Of a DNA stretch of 64,000 nucleotides, positions 10,701 through 21,400 are shown piece by piece. Below the pieces are notes generated by a model that was not told the origin of the DNA, ran no database searches, and saw only the letters and a list, made by a program, of their open reading frames with translations. Each line of letters opens with the position of its first letter. The first letter of the stretch is position 1. The DNA lies in contig JAADJZ010000027.1 of assembly GCA_011032825.1 (NCBI GenBank), positions 1 through 64,000 on the forward strand, in the 5' to 3' direction. The position numbers and the translations under genes are program-made. This DNA is from Massariosphaeria phaeospora. Its lineage: Eukaryota > Ascomycota > Dothideomycetes > Pleosporales.

Positions 10701-11803
10701 GTACAGAACCGGTGCAAGCAACTGCGGGAATAGCTGACACGGGGTTCGGTAGGATTGTACAGCACGACAGCGACCTGAGCAGCCACGCTCTTTCGCTTGG
10801 GTATTTTCTTCGAGCCCAACAGGGGCAGTGGCGCATGCTGGTATTCACAAGCTTCAGAGCCTGCACCGGTCCCATCTTCCGCCTCCATTTCGTCAGTCTC
10901 TTTCACGGGGCTGTCCTCCTTCTGCGTTTGGTCTTCGTTCGTTTTAGCGTCCTTCTTCATGACGCTTAAACATTCCACGTAGACGCTGAGATAGTCGGAG
11001 TCATTTCCCTTCGGATAGAATTTGATCTGCCAGTCATACCCACCAACGTTGACGGGTTCAGATTTCATAACGATTTCTCGATTCGGCTTATCCCGGGTAC
11101 CATTATAATTATCAATCCGCCATTCGATGCGTCCACTTGTGCCTGGGGTATATTCTGGTTCCTCGAGCGGCGAAAAGGTCTTGTCCTCCCAGTACTTGTG
11201 ATCCACAGCGCTTATCTCCGTGCTTGCCTCGATTTCCTTGAGTTCGGCCTCGTCCGGCGAAGACGTATCTTCTTGAATAGGATGCCACGGCTGGGCCCCG
11301 TCCTCGTCATCAGACGAATCCGACTCTGTTCGCACGGCCTCGGCAGGCGGTGGGGGCGGCGGAGGTTGGGAAGTAGGGTCTACAGGCGGCGGAGGTTCCA
11401 GCGGCGGAGCATCATCTGATTGCGACTGCATAGGGTCAGTGAAGGTCGACAAGATTTAGCGCTGTTAGGCAAGAGGATATAGACATACCGTAGGCGCATC
11501 GCCCGTGGGAGCTGCTGGCGGAACCGGGTCAACAGTGGGGGGCTCGGCCTGGACACCGTCGGGTGGTGTGACGCCCTGGTCGCCGTCTGGTACATCTTGC
11601 ATCAGTGCATCTTCCCGGTCGTGTCTCTGCCCCGTTGTTGGTAAGGTCGTGGAGGTGGACATTTCGACGTCGTCAACCGTAGGCGGCGAAGAGACTGGAA
11701 CTTGGGTGTGATGTGAGTGGGTTGGCGATTGAGGGGGGCTCGAGAAGGAGGGCGGTGAGAAGAGGACCGGCGGCGGCGGCGGCGGTGGTTGTTCGACACT
11801 CAT
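7736..11803 (-). CDS. MATH - MORN repeat - RING finger protein (putative E3 ubiquitin ligase)
   Basis: Two exons, 11803-11489 and 11425-7736, give 1,334 aa; the 63-nt intron has GTATGT/CAG ends and lies in phase 0. The N-terminus is a Pro-rich, acidic disordered segment. A MATH (TRAF-like) domain starts near residue 205 (IEWRIDNYNG, VGGYDWQIKFYPKGNDSDYLSVYVE) and is split by a charged insert before VVLYNPTEP...LVNDETNCLWEHNNN. The middle is a long region with predicted globular patches and Pro/Glu linkers. Near residues 1195-1265 are three MORN repeats (YRGDIQNGHRHGHGYRIY, YDGTFRLSLRHGHGLYTF, YDGDWVANQQHGTGTF). The C-terminus (about 1283-1330) is a C3HC4 RING with CRICWEESADAAFYDCGHVVAC and CPVC. 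In such families the RING recruits an E2 and MATH binds substrates; the substrate here is unknown. Confidence 0.88.
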
Positions 11804-12342
11804 GGTTGCTGGGGAAGGTGCATAAGCTCGGTAGGGCGAGGAGCAGAACTGCAGCGGGGAGATGGGAAGACCGTGGGAAGGTACAAAGAAGGGTTGTGGT
11901 GAGAGGGAGCGTGTGAGGCTGCAGTAGCTGGGACAGCTCTTATCGTGGAGCTCGAGCGGTTGGCGGAGAGCAAGTTAATGGTAGAGAGAAAGGGATGCCT
12001 AATTCACGATGCCCGCGAGTACAGAAGACGCCGAAGATAGACGCCGAGACCAGTTTATATGGATGTTGAGAAACGAAGTGGGCGCGCCAATCCGCCTGAT
12101 GGCTTGTGGTTTGAAGTGCTGGCTCTGGGCTCAGCCAGCAGCTGCAGCCTGAGCTACCCCCGCCCTCGCTAAGCCGAATCGGGTCACTAGCCAGGCCCGG
12201 GCCCACACCCTTAGCCCTTTGCTGAGGTGGATATCCTCGAATCAACATGTCGATTGACTCATCGCTATGGCGATGATGCCGAGTACTGAGTGCAGACGTT
12301 TCTATTCACCGGATGCTCAGCACACACTACCTATCTTTACAT
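11804..12342. other. Promoter region of the MATH-MORN-RING gene and 3' flank of DYS1
   Basis: No gene is supported. The part next to 11803 should hold the promoter and 5' UTR of the MATH-MORN-RING gene. The part next to 12342 is downstream of the deoxyhypusine synthase stop. Confidence 0.5.
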
Positions 12343-13642
12343 CTACTGGCTCGGCGCAGCGTTGACCCTCGCAAACGTCGCCGCAACGACCAGCGGAAAC
12401 ACGATTGTAGCCTCCGCATACACCTTCACGCTGTCACCGTCAGCCTTGATTTTGCCCCAGCTGACCGCCTCATCTGGCCGCGCGCCCGCATCGCTACCGT
12501 CAAACTCCTGCGCCGTGTTGATGTAGACGGCGCTCTCGGCGCCATTCCGCATCAAACAAGCATTTGCAATGTGATGCTTGACAATTCCTCCACCAAGAAC
12601 AATCATGCCAGCTCGCTTTGCCCGCATAGCCATGGTGTTGATCTTCCGAATATCCTCAACAATGTCTATCCGCAGCTGCTCCGGCGACGTCTTGAACGTG
12701 TGGAAGTACAGCATGTCTCCAAGACTCCCGTCTGTCAGCGCGGGGCAAAACACTGGGATGTTGTTCTTCCAGGCCCAGTAGTACACAGATCTTTCATCGT
12801 TGATCTCTTTGCCGAGCCGGTGAATGACCTTGCTGGGCGTCCAGTAGAGCGGCTCGTCGGTCTTCTTGCTGGCCTCCTGCTCCTCCAGCATTGTGTTCAG
12901 AATAGGTATCACCCAGTCTTCGAAAGCGCAGTAGTTGCTGTTGGGCACGACAAGATTACCTATCCGGTTCATGCCTTTGGCACGCAATCCTGCGCCAGGC
13001 GCAGAAAACGATCCTATGTAAGTGGGAGCAAGGCATTTGATAAAGTCTTCCTCCACTCCGCCAGCAGTGGTGACGATTGCCGAGACGTGGTTGTGCTGGA
13101 CGAGATAGCGCAGCGTCTCCCGGAGGCCTGACGATATAAGGTTCGACGTGTAGCCTAGAAATATCGTGGTGCCGTTGCCCGTCTCAGGGTCTTTCCAAGC
13201 GCGCTGCCGATCGGTTAGTAGGAAACGCCGGACTCGCATGAGCAATAATGTCGAGGGTTGAGACAGCCGTACCCAGTGCTATTTCTAGCTAAAACGGCTC
13301 GTCGCCTGGGGCCAACGCAGATGTCTTGCGAGCGTGTCGCAGCTTGGATGGTACTGACCCGTGCTCAACGCTAGACTGCATAGAGGGGGCGGAACAACTC
13401 ACCATGTCGTTGACGATGCGCACCGCCTCGCCGACCGATGTTGCCTGGAAGCCCATGTCGGCGTAGCCGCCGACCAGCTCCTCGACGGTGATGCTGTGCC
13501 GAGCGTAATGGTCGAAGTCTATGCCCTGCACCGGCCGGGCACCCGTGGGCACAGGTGCGGATGGCTTTAGCACGGCATCAGTGGCGGTGGATGGAGCAGC
13601 GGCGCCCTCGGACGTCGCATGCGGATCGTGATTAGCCGCCAT
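12343..13642 (-). CDS. DYS1: Deoxyhypusine synthase
   Basis: Two exons, 13642-13403 and 13203-12343, give 366 aa, close to the usual 369. The 199-nt intron has GTGAGT and a TACTAAC branch site just before CGGCAG. The splice joins VRIVNDM to RAWKDPETG, the expected family sequence. Conserved blocks: [100 protein letters not shown] followed by SWGKI. The lysine in SWGKI corresponds to the catalytic Lys that forms the enzyme-substrate imine (Lys329 in human). The cytosolic NAD-dependent enzyme moves the butylamine group of spermidine to one lysine of eIF5A, the first step of hypusine formation. All key motifs are intact. Confidence 0.96.
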
Positions 13643-15406
13643 GGTGCGGGCGGGGGAACGCGTGCGAGCAAACGTCGAGCCGGGCGGTGGCGGGCGATTG
13701 TCTCAGCCGCTGCGTGGGACGGAGCCGGGTGTGTGCAAAGGGAGTCGGAGCGGGAACTGCCTTCTACGGCGCAGACAGAGTCGCGTGTCTTGAGCGTTGG
13801 CGATGCGATCAGGGCGCAGCAGGCTGGAGATTTTGGGCCGGCAGCTGGGTCGCAGGTGGGGTCTGTGGGCAGAGTCAGTCGGCGCCAATGCCAAATGCCA
13901 AATGCAAAGCGTACCGACTGGGACTGGGTCGGGCAGAATGTTTAGATGCACGCCAAGCCGAGCTACTTCCGCGGGCGATCGTGGCACCTGCTAGGCAGGA
14001 ACGACCCGACTCCAGGCAGGTCTGACGGCCGGCATTCCGCACCAACCTGCCATATGCGCTGAGCGCTAGCCGTCCCGCCTGCCAATGAGGCTGCTGCAAC
14101 ACCACCGATCTGCATTGTCGGGCCAATCAGACGGCCGACGCCCCATGCTAGCGTCCAGAAAACCCGCAAGTCCAGCGTCCAGGGAACTGCTGCGTCGCTG
14201 GCAACAACACCTGGGCAGGCAACAGCAACACCCGTGGACGATGTGGTGCAGGTGCGGGCCACCGAACCCCCACGGCGACATGGAATGCATCGTCCATCAG
14301 GGCCGCGCACAACTGGCACAGCACGCTGCACGACAGCAGTCGAGGCTGGCGCTGCGGACACGCACTCCGAACACCCCTCAGGTTTCACCCGCTCCGTCCC
14401 CTTGTCGGCGCCAGGGCTGCACATCCATCTTGAAATGAGGAGCCAATCAGGCGGCCGGCTGGGCGTTCGACGGACCCGGCCTAAGCACTTTCGTCACCAC
14501 AACCCTGAAGGGCAGCCGTTGTGCAGAGCCGACTGCAGCAGCCTGTCATGTCAGTCAGTGCGCTGCAAGTGCGCTCCAGCTTGCCGTGTCCCTCGTCTCG
14601 ATTCCCTCCCTCACTCCTCGCACGTTGCAACCTCACACACGACGACACCTGCACAATGCCCGCGACGCGCTCAGCTTCGTGGCCGAGCTGACTCTGCATC
14701 CCTCCCTCCCTCCCTCCCTCCGCCGACGACCCTGAACCGCTGCCGCCTCAAGTGCCCCAGGACGCTTCGCAGCGCCGCCTCGAAGAGACGCAGTGCCACG
14801 TCAACGGGGGTGAAGGTGAAAATCGGGTCATCTGCAGCCTCGCCCCGGCCTTTGTTGCGTTGCCAGCTGCGTGGCGCAAAGACGACATCCGCTACCGAGG
14901 ACCCGCAAGACGGCAGCACGCCTGCTGCGCCGTTCAGACGTGATCTGGACGCTCTGAAGGCTGGCGGGCAGCTTGTCGAGCGTTCCCAGGTCGTCTCTCA
15001 CCGGCTCGATTTCAGCTTCGGGGTGCGGCGCCGCCAAGCTCCATTTGTGGGTCCCTGGTTGCCCCTTCCACATTTGCCGCGCACGGGCCACGATCCCGCT
15101 CGCGCTAGTTTCGACGTCAATCTCAACCCAGACCTATTCGTACCCGAGTTCTCGCCGACCTTTGAAGACGACCTTTGACGGCGAACTCGCGCCTCCGCAA
15201 CTCGCACCGGACTACTCGACTGCGTCCTGCGCTCCCGCCTGCACGGCTGCAGCGCACGTGTCGGACCTGAAGGAAGCAGTACATCCGGTCAGGAACCGAT
15301 CAGGAACCCAGGCTCCCAGCTATATCGGACGTGCAAGTCTCCTCAACCAGATCTTACGCCGTGGCTAGGTCGATGTGGCTAGTTCCCGGTTTCTTGGTTC
15401 ATCATT
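13643..15406. other. Divergent promoter region of DYS1 and the SNT1-like gene
   Basis: 1.76 kb without a convincing gene. It includes a pyrimidine tract of CCCT units near 14700-14722. The 314-codon open frame at 14234-15178 (+) is low-complexity, Arg/Ser/Pro-rich and lacks a recognisable domain. It is more likely GC-driven chance or 5' leader sequence. Confidence 0.5.
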
Positions 15407-18400
15407 ATGTCCAATCCTCGCTGGCAAAACACCAGATCTCCACCACCTCCGTACCGCGACAACAGACGACCGTCCACCTACTCAAACGCCAGACTAAACA
15501 CAGATTCCGGTCAATTTCCGCCTCGAGAAACTCCGCGCGGGCCCAAGTCTGCATCTGCTGTCGACCCGCCTCGTGGACCAATTGTGGGGCCGCCGTCTGG
15601 GGCTCCCTCTGCGCCCCGCGATGGACGTGGAAGAGGGACCTTGACGCTGCGCGAGGCGCCTCCTCTTTCAAGTTGTACTAACCCTCGCAGCAGCAACTCT
15701 TGGCACCGTGACGATCACCGCGAGTATGACCGTAGAGACAGGGAGCGACGCCCATCTCCACGGCCTCGCTCCCCCATTCGCGACTCACGTGATGCAAGAG
15801 ACTTTGGGCCCCGGGATCTCGACATCGGTCGCGCGCGACGAAATTCTCGTGATGGTCCTCCTTCTGCTGGTTCAACATACTCAGATCCCCCACGTGGCTC
15901 TGGGGGCTTTGGACGAGGAGCTCCCCGTGGCCGCCCGGATTTCAGCTCGGATGTGCGCGGGGGCCGTGGACGACCCTACATCAACGACGATCGCGACAGA
16001 CATCACGATTCGCGTGATCGCCTGGGTGAACGATCATTTCGTCCACGGAGCCGGTCACGGGACCCTGTGCGTCGAGACCGGGATTTCCGGGATGAGCGAG
16101 ACTTTGACAGGCGGGATCGTGATGAGCGCCGGTTTCCTAGGGAATACGATTCTTACAACCCTTCTGCAGGCTCCTCAAAGCCTGTTCCACGTGCGGACAC
16201 ATACCGTGGAAGCGGCATCCATGACGCTCGACATACTGCAGGACCACCTGCTGGCCCATTCGCCCTGCACTCATCCCACCACGGTTCCGCAGTGGACCGG
16301 GCAGGCCCTCCGGTGGACTCATTTTCGCGACGCTCCTCTGTCGCCGCGGAGCCTTCGAGTTCCAAAGATAGCCGTCGGGATCCAGGTCGAGACGACCTCC
16401 TGTTAGCGAGTCGAGTGGAAGCTTCGAAAGAAAGGTATGCCCCACGTGCCTCATCGCCTCCTGCTGCAGTTCCGGCTTTCGGATTCTCATCTAATGTCTG
16501 GAGGAACCCCGCACTTGATGTGAAGACTACTGTTACAGTTCAGCCGCCTAAGTATGTTCCAACTACTCCGTCAGCACCTATAGCGTCCGCCCCTGTTATC
16601 GCTGCTGCGCCCGCAGTTCCCACTGCTCCCAAGACAAACATTCCTTCTGGACTCTCTACGGTACCTCCTACTGCTCCTAAGGCAATCATTCCTCCTGGAC
16701 TCTCTACGGCACCTCCCACTGCTCCCAAGGCAAGCATTCCCTCTGGACTTTCTACGGTACCTCCCACTGGACCAAAGGCAGATAGGATATCTGATCGTCC
16801 TCAAGTAGACAGCAATGGCCAGGATAGGGCCGGGTTCGCTGAACCTTTGCGCATTGATCCCCTTCGTCCAATTACTACTTCAGCTATAGGGCCCAATAGT
16901 GTAGGGCCGGACGCTATTGAGCCAAAACTCTTGGGTCCGCTATCAACATCTAGCCATAGTCATACACAAGCGAACTCCCCCCCTCAAGGTCCGGCGGCAA
17001 GGGCTCGAGCACCACCTCAAGGTCCTCATTCTGCACTTCGATCGAATGTATCGCCTTCGTATCCGAGGCCTCAACACATGCATTATGCGATACGAGACCC
17101 GTCCCCAGGTGCAATCCAGCCAGGCTCGGCGGCTCGAACAGGTACTGGCAATGCATTGTCTATCAACACCTCACCAAAGAGTTTGCCTGCTAACATACCA
17201 ACGGGCCCCAAAGCTGAAAGAGGCAATTTAATGACGGGGCGAGCCCCACCGGTATACGGACCACCTGATCGTTCAGCCTTCCCGTCGTCAAGACTGCCTC
17301 TGGGTGGGGCTCCGAAGAGCATCCAGTGGGTAAGGCCAGGCTTCAGTCGCCAGGCCCCTACAATCCCTACGAAACGGGAATTCCCGAGCGAAGATCGTGA
17401 TCGACCGTTTGGCGTTGTTCCCAAAGCTCCCAAACTTGATGGCAACATCACAGCTACCGAGATGCAACGTCCAGAGCAGACCAAACGAGAACCCCCGATT
17501 GATACTCGACTTGGAACGATCACAGGCAACCCAATCAACCACCCTCTTCCTAAACAATACGAGGGAGCTCCACCAAAAGCCGCTTCTCCACAACCAACCC
17601 CGATGGAAATTCGACGACTTTCAGATACCTCGATGAAAGATTCATATCCGCACCAAGAGAAGCCACCTCTCCCATCTATCGTGCCGGCACCCGAGGTGAT
17701 GGATGACTCCGATGACGACTTTGATCTTGACGAGGATGACTTCGCCGAATCCGAAGCTATATACAATCGTGAGAAAGCGCTTTTGGAGGCCAAACGCATA
17801 GATCTCAGTGCTTCACGCCTTCGTGCGACTACTCTGCTGCAAGAAATCATGTTGCTAACGAGCCTAAACATAGATCATTTGCCACGTCAAGAAACTAAGC
17901 CACCCGATGAGGAGATAATACTGATGCCCCCTTCTGTGGTTCAATCGCAAGCCGAGAGCGTTGCGACTGATTTACCCACACCAAAAGCAGAAGAAGCAGA
18001 AGAAGCAGTCATGGATGAGAAATTGGGGAAATCATTAGCCCCGGCAACGCGAGCCCTTCGCATGCGGCGGGAGGACTCTCCTGAGCGAGTATCCATAACA
18101 GACCCAGCTTCACTTCCGTACCTCGGTTCTGGTCCCCCGACACCGTTGTCTGACCCCGATCATGATCAACCAAGCTTGCCTGAATCGATCATACTTGCAA
18201 TTAGAGATACTTTGCGAAGAAACATTGAACCCGAGCGGGGCCCCGAAGAAAAGCTGCAGCAGTATGCTCAAGCTTATAGACAGTGGCGGCTTGATATACA
18301 AGGACTCGACGAAACCCGCGATCAAGACGAGCACGAAAGCCTACCATCTGCTGAGCCAACCTTAAAAGCCCATACACCCGACATTCAGAGTTCTGCCATG

Positions 18401-21400
18401 ACTGCCATGTTGGAGATCCCATCCGTCACAACTGGAAGACGAGGCCACCAAGGCAGGTGGGCAACTGAGTATGACCTTGAGGCAGTGCTCAAGGAGTCTT
18501 TGAAGACTGCAGAAGAGGAGAAATTGGGAAAGAAGGAGAGGGATCCGAAAAGATCCATGGCGGATCCGGAGAAGGAAGCGATTGTGCCTGCCGAACTTAC
18601 GGTCTACGAAGCACAGCGTCGGAGATTCATCGATACCAATTTCCAACGAGAACCTGGTCAGGGTGTCTTCGTATATCATTATGAACCCCCGGAGGATGAT
18701 TTTACTGAGGAGGAGCACAGAATCATGACACATCACTATAAAGATCAGTATGCGAAAAAATGGGGGAAATTGGCTGAAATTCTTCACACAGAAGCCGGCT
18801 CGAGCCGAACCTACAAAGATTGTATCAATCATTACTATGCCACAAAGTGGGACAAAGAGTACAAAGGTAAGACCAAAAGAGGACGTGGTGGTCGCCGGCA
18901 TCGCGGCGCCGGCGCTGGTCGTGGTCGTGGAGCTATTGCTAATATGGAACGGACTGAAATCGCCCCGGGAGATGAGACAAATCCTCTGGCACTCACAGAA
19001 ACCGGAAGGCCACGACGCTCAGCAGCTCCTACGTTCGGCGCAGAAAGTGAGATCGACGCTACGACATCGGCTGCAACGCCAGGAAGACCTCGAAGACAGA
19101 CGGATACCGATGGGATGCAGGAAAAGGCCAGTCGGCGCGGGAAAGGTGGTAGAGAAAAGGGCGGTAGGAAACCCAAGAACCAGCCTCTTGTGCCTGCTCT
19201 AGCCTGCTCTCCTATCAAGATAGATCGTGTTCAACGTGCTTTGGGCGTGAAAATGGAGGAAGAACTTGCTAAACGTCCGTTGGGTGACATGCCTTTACCA
19301 ATACTGCCAGGTATTGTGGAAGACCAATTGACCTTTCAGAGCGACCCGCCCAATCAGTCTGCAATCAATCTTGGGGTGATGGAGAGACCAAAAACCCAAC
19401 CCAACTCTAGACCTGGGCCTTCCAGCTACTGGTCGGTTGCAGAACACAATGATTTCCAGAAAAATGTTGCGCACTTCGGTACTGACTGGGTAGCAATTGC
19501 AAATCATATGGGAACGAAGACCCAAACCATGGTCAAAAACCAATACTTGCGCCACGTTGAAAGCGGGTCTGTTCCTAACCTAGAGAAGACCGCTGAAGAG
19601 GCTGATGCGAGGCGTGAACGAGGCGAGGATTTAGGACCACCGCCAACACCCACTCCTGCTGCAAAGCGACGATATGAAAGTTCTCAGACCAATACACCAC
19701 GCACCTTGGCTCCAACGCCGGATGGAGCCGAGCTACTCAAGTCTCCAGCTAGTCTCGCCACTGTACCTTCCAAGGCATCTCCTCCAGGATCTACTACATC
19801 TAGCAGATTTTCTACTATCGCTCAAGCCCCTCCTCATTCCAAGCCCACTATAGCAACGATCGGGTTTTCGTCCAATTCCGAGTCGTCTCTTACGGTTGTT
19901 CCTTCGTTGCCTCAGCAGCAATCACCTCCCACCCGACCTCAAGCACATCACCACCAGCAGACTGTGGCCCAGCATAAACCACACCATCCTGGTCCCCGGG
20001 CTGGATTTTTCTCAGACGATATGTCATTGCGTATAGAAAATCGTCCGCCATCGCAATCTTCGACAACCGCGCCACCTCAGCGCCCGTTGCAACCACCTAC
20101 ACCCTTGCCACAACAACAATCACAGGTTCGGAGTCACGATCAGAGTCAAACCCCGTCTTTCCGCCCATCAACTCATCCAGAGCGCGACGTCAAACAAAGA
20201 TCAGAGTCGAATCTGGACCGCGATGCTCAATTACGATTCCCTGGCCAGCACTCTCGACGCATCTCACAAGAGCTTTCCCATCAGAGGCAGTTCCCGCCAC
20301 CTACCACTAGCGCGGGGCAAGGGATACTACATGTACGTTCAGCTTCCCGTGCTAGATCACCGGAAGCTCGTTCTATCTCGTTACAGTCTTCACGGCATCT
20401 GGCCCAGACCCAACCAGGAGGTCACATTCTAGGGGAGACTGGTAGTCAACCATCAGGCATTATGTCTACGGTACCGCAAGTCCTTCCTCACTCCATCATC
20501 GGAACGCCGCCTGTGAAAGAAGAGCTTCGGCATCATCCTCTGCCCCAAGTCTCCCAACTCCAAGGTCCACCAACGTTACAAGCCCAGCCGCAAATGTATC
20601 CACAGTCTACCCAGCCCTCCAATCAATCGTCACTGCCTCCTCCTGCTTCAGCGGCTCCAAAACCTGCTACAGAACCACGAAAGTCAAACTTACTATCGTT
20701 ACTGAATGACACGGAGCCAGAAGAGCCAAGACGAAAGAAACCAAGTGAGCAAGGGATTCCTTCGCATACCTCAACACCGCAGCAGCAAACGCCTATTGCC
20801 CCTCCGCCTTCGATCCCACAAGCTTTGCCTCCGCGGCGCGATCATCTGTATACTGAAACCCCTGGCACGCAGGCCCCGTATAGCCGTTCCGTCTATTCGC
20901 AGCAGAATTCGCTAGCCCACCCGGGCTCCAACCGGCAAGTTGTAGACCTCACCAGCGAGCAGACACCTCCTACAAGGCAACAACAGCGAGATAGTTGGCA
21001 GCAGCGACAATTTCACCCTAGCCAGACTCAGCCGCAACAACAGTCAATCAACGCTTCCCATGCAGCCCTCACCCAGCCTACCTTCAACGACCCGAGGATC
21101 TACGGTAATCATCGGTCCGTTTTTGCTCAGCACAATGCGCCTCGGCACAATCCGTCCCCTCCACCTCTTACCGCATATAACAACTCACCCCATATGCATT
21201 CACGAACTCCCAGTTTAAGTGGGCCTCCTGCGCAGCAGCAACAACAACAGCAACAACAACGCCTCGGCATGAGTAGCTCAATTCCAGGCCAGCATCCGCA
21301 CTCTACAGCCGGTGCCACTCAGATTTTACAACCCAATCCCTACGCGCAGGTAGATCCGCCAGGAAGTGGCGCTCAACCAACAGCCCCCGCTGGCATGCGT

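Noticed and set aside
14234..15178. 314-codon open frame upstream of the SNT1-like gene
   Set aside because: Arg/Pro/Ser/Thr-rich low complexity in GC-rich promoter DNA with competing frames on the other strand; no motif.
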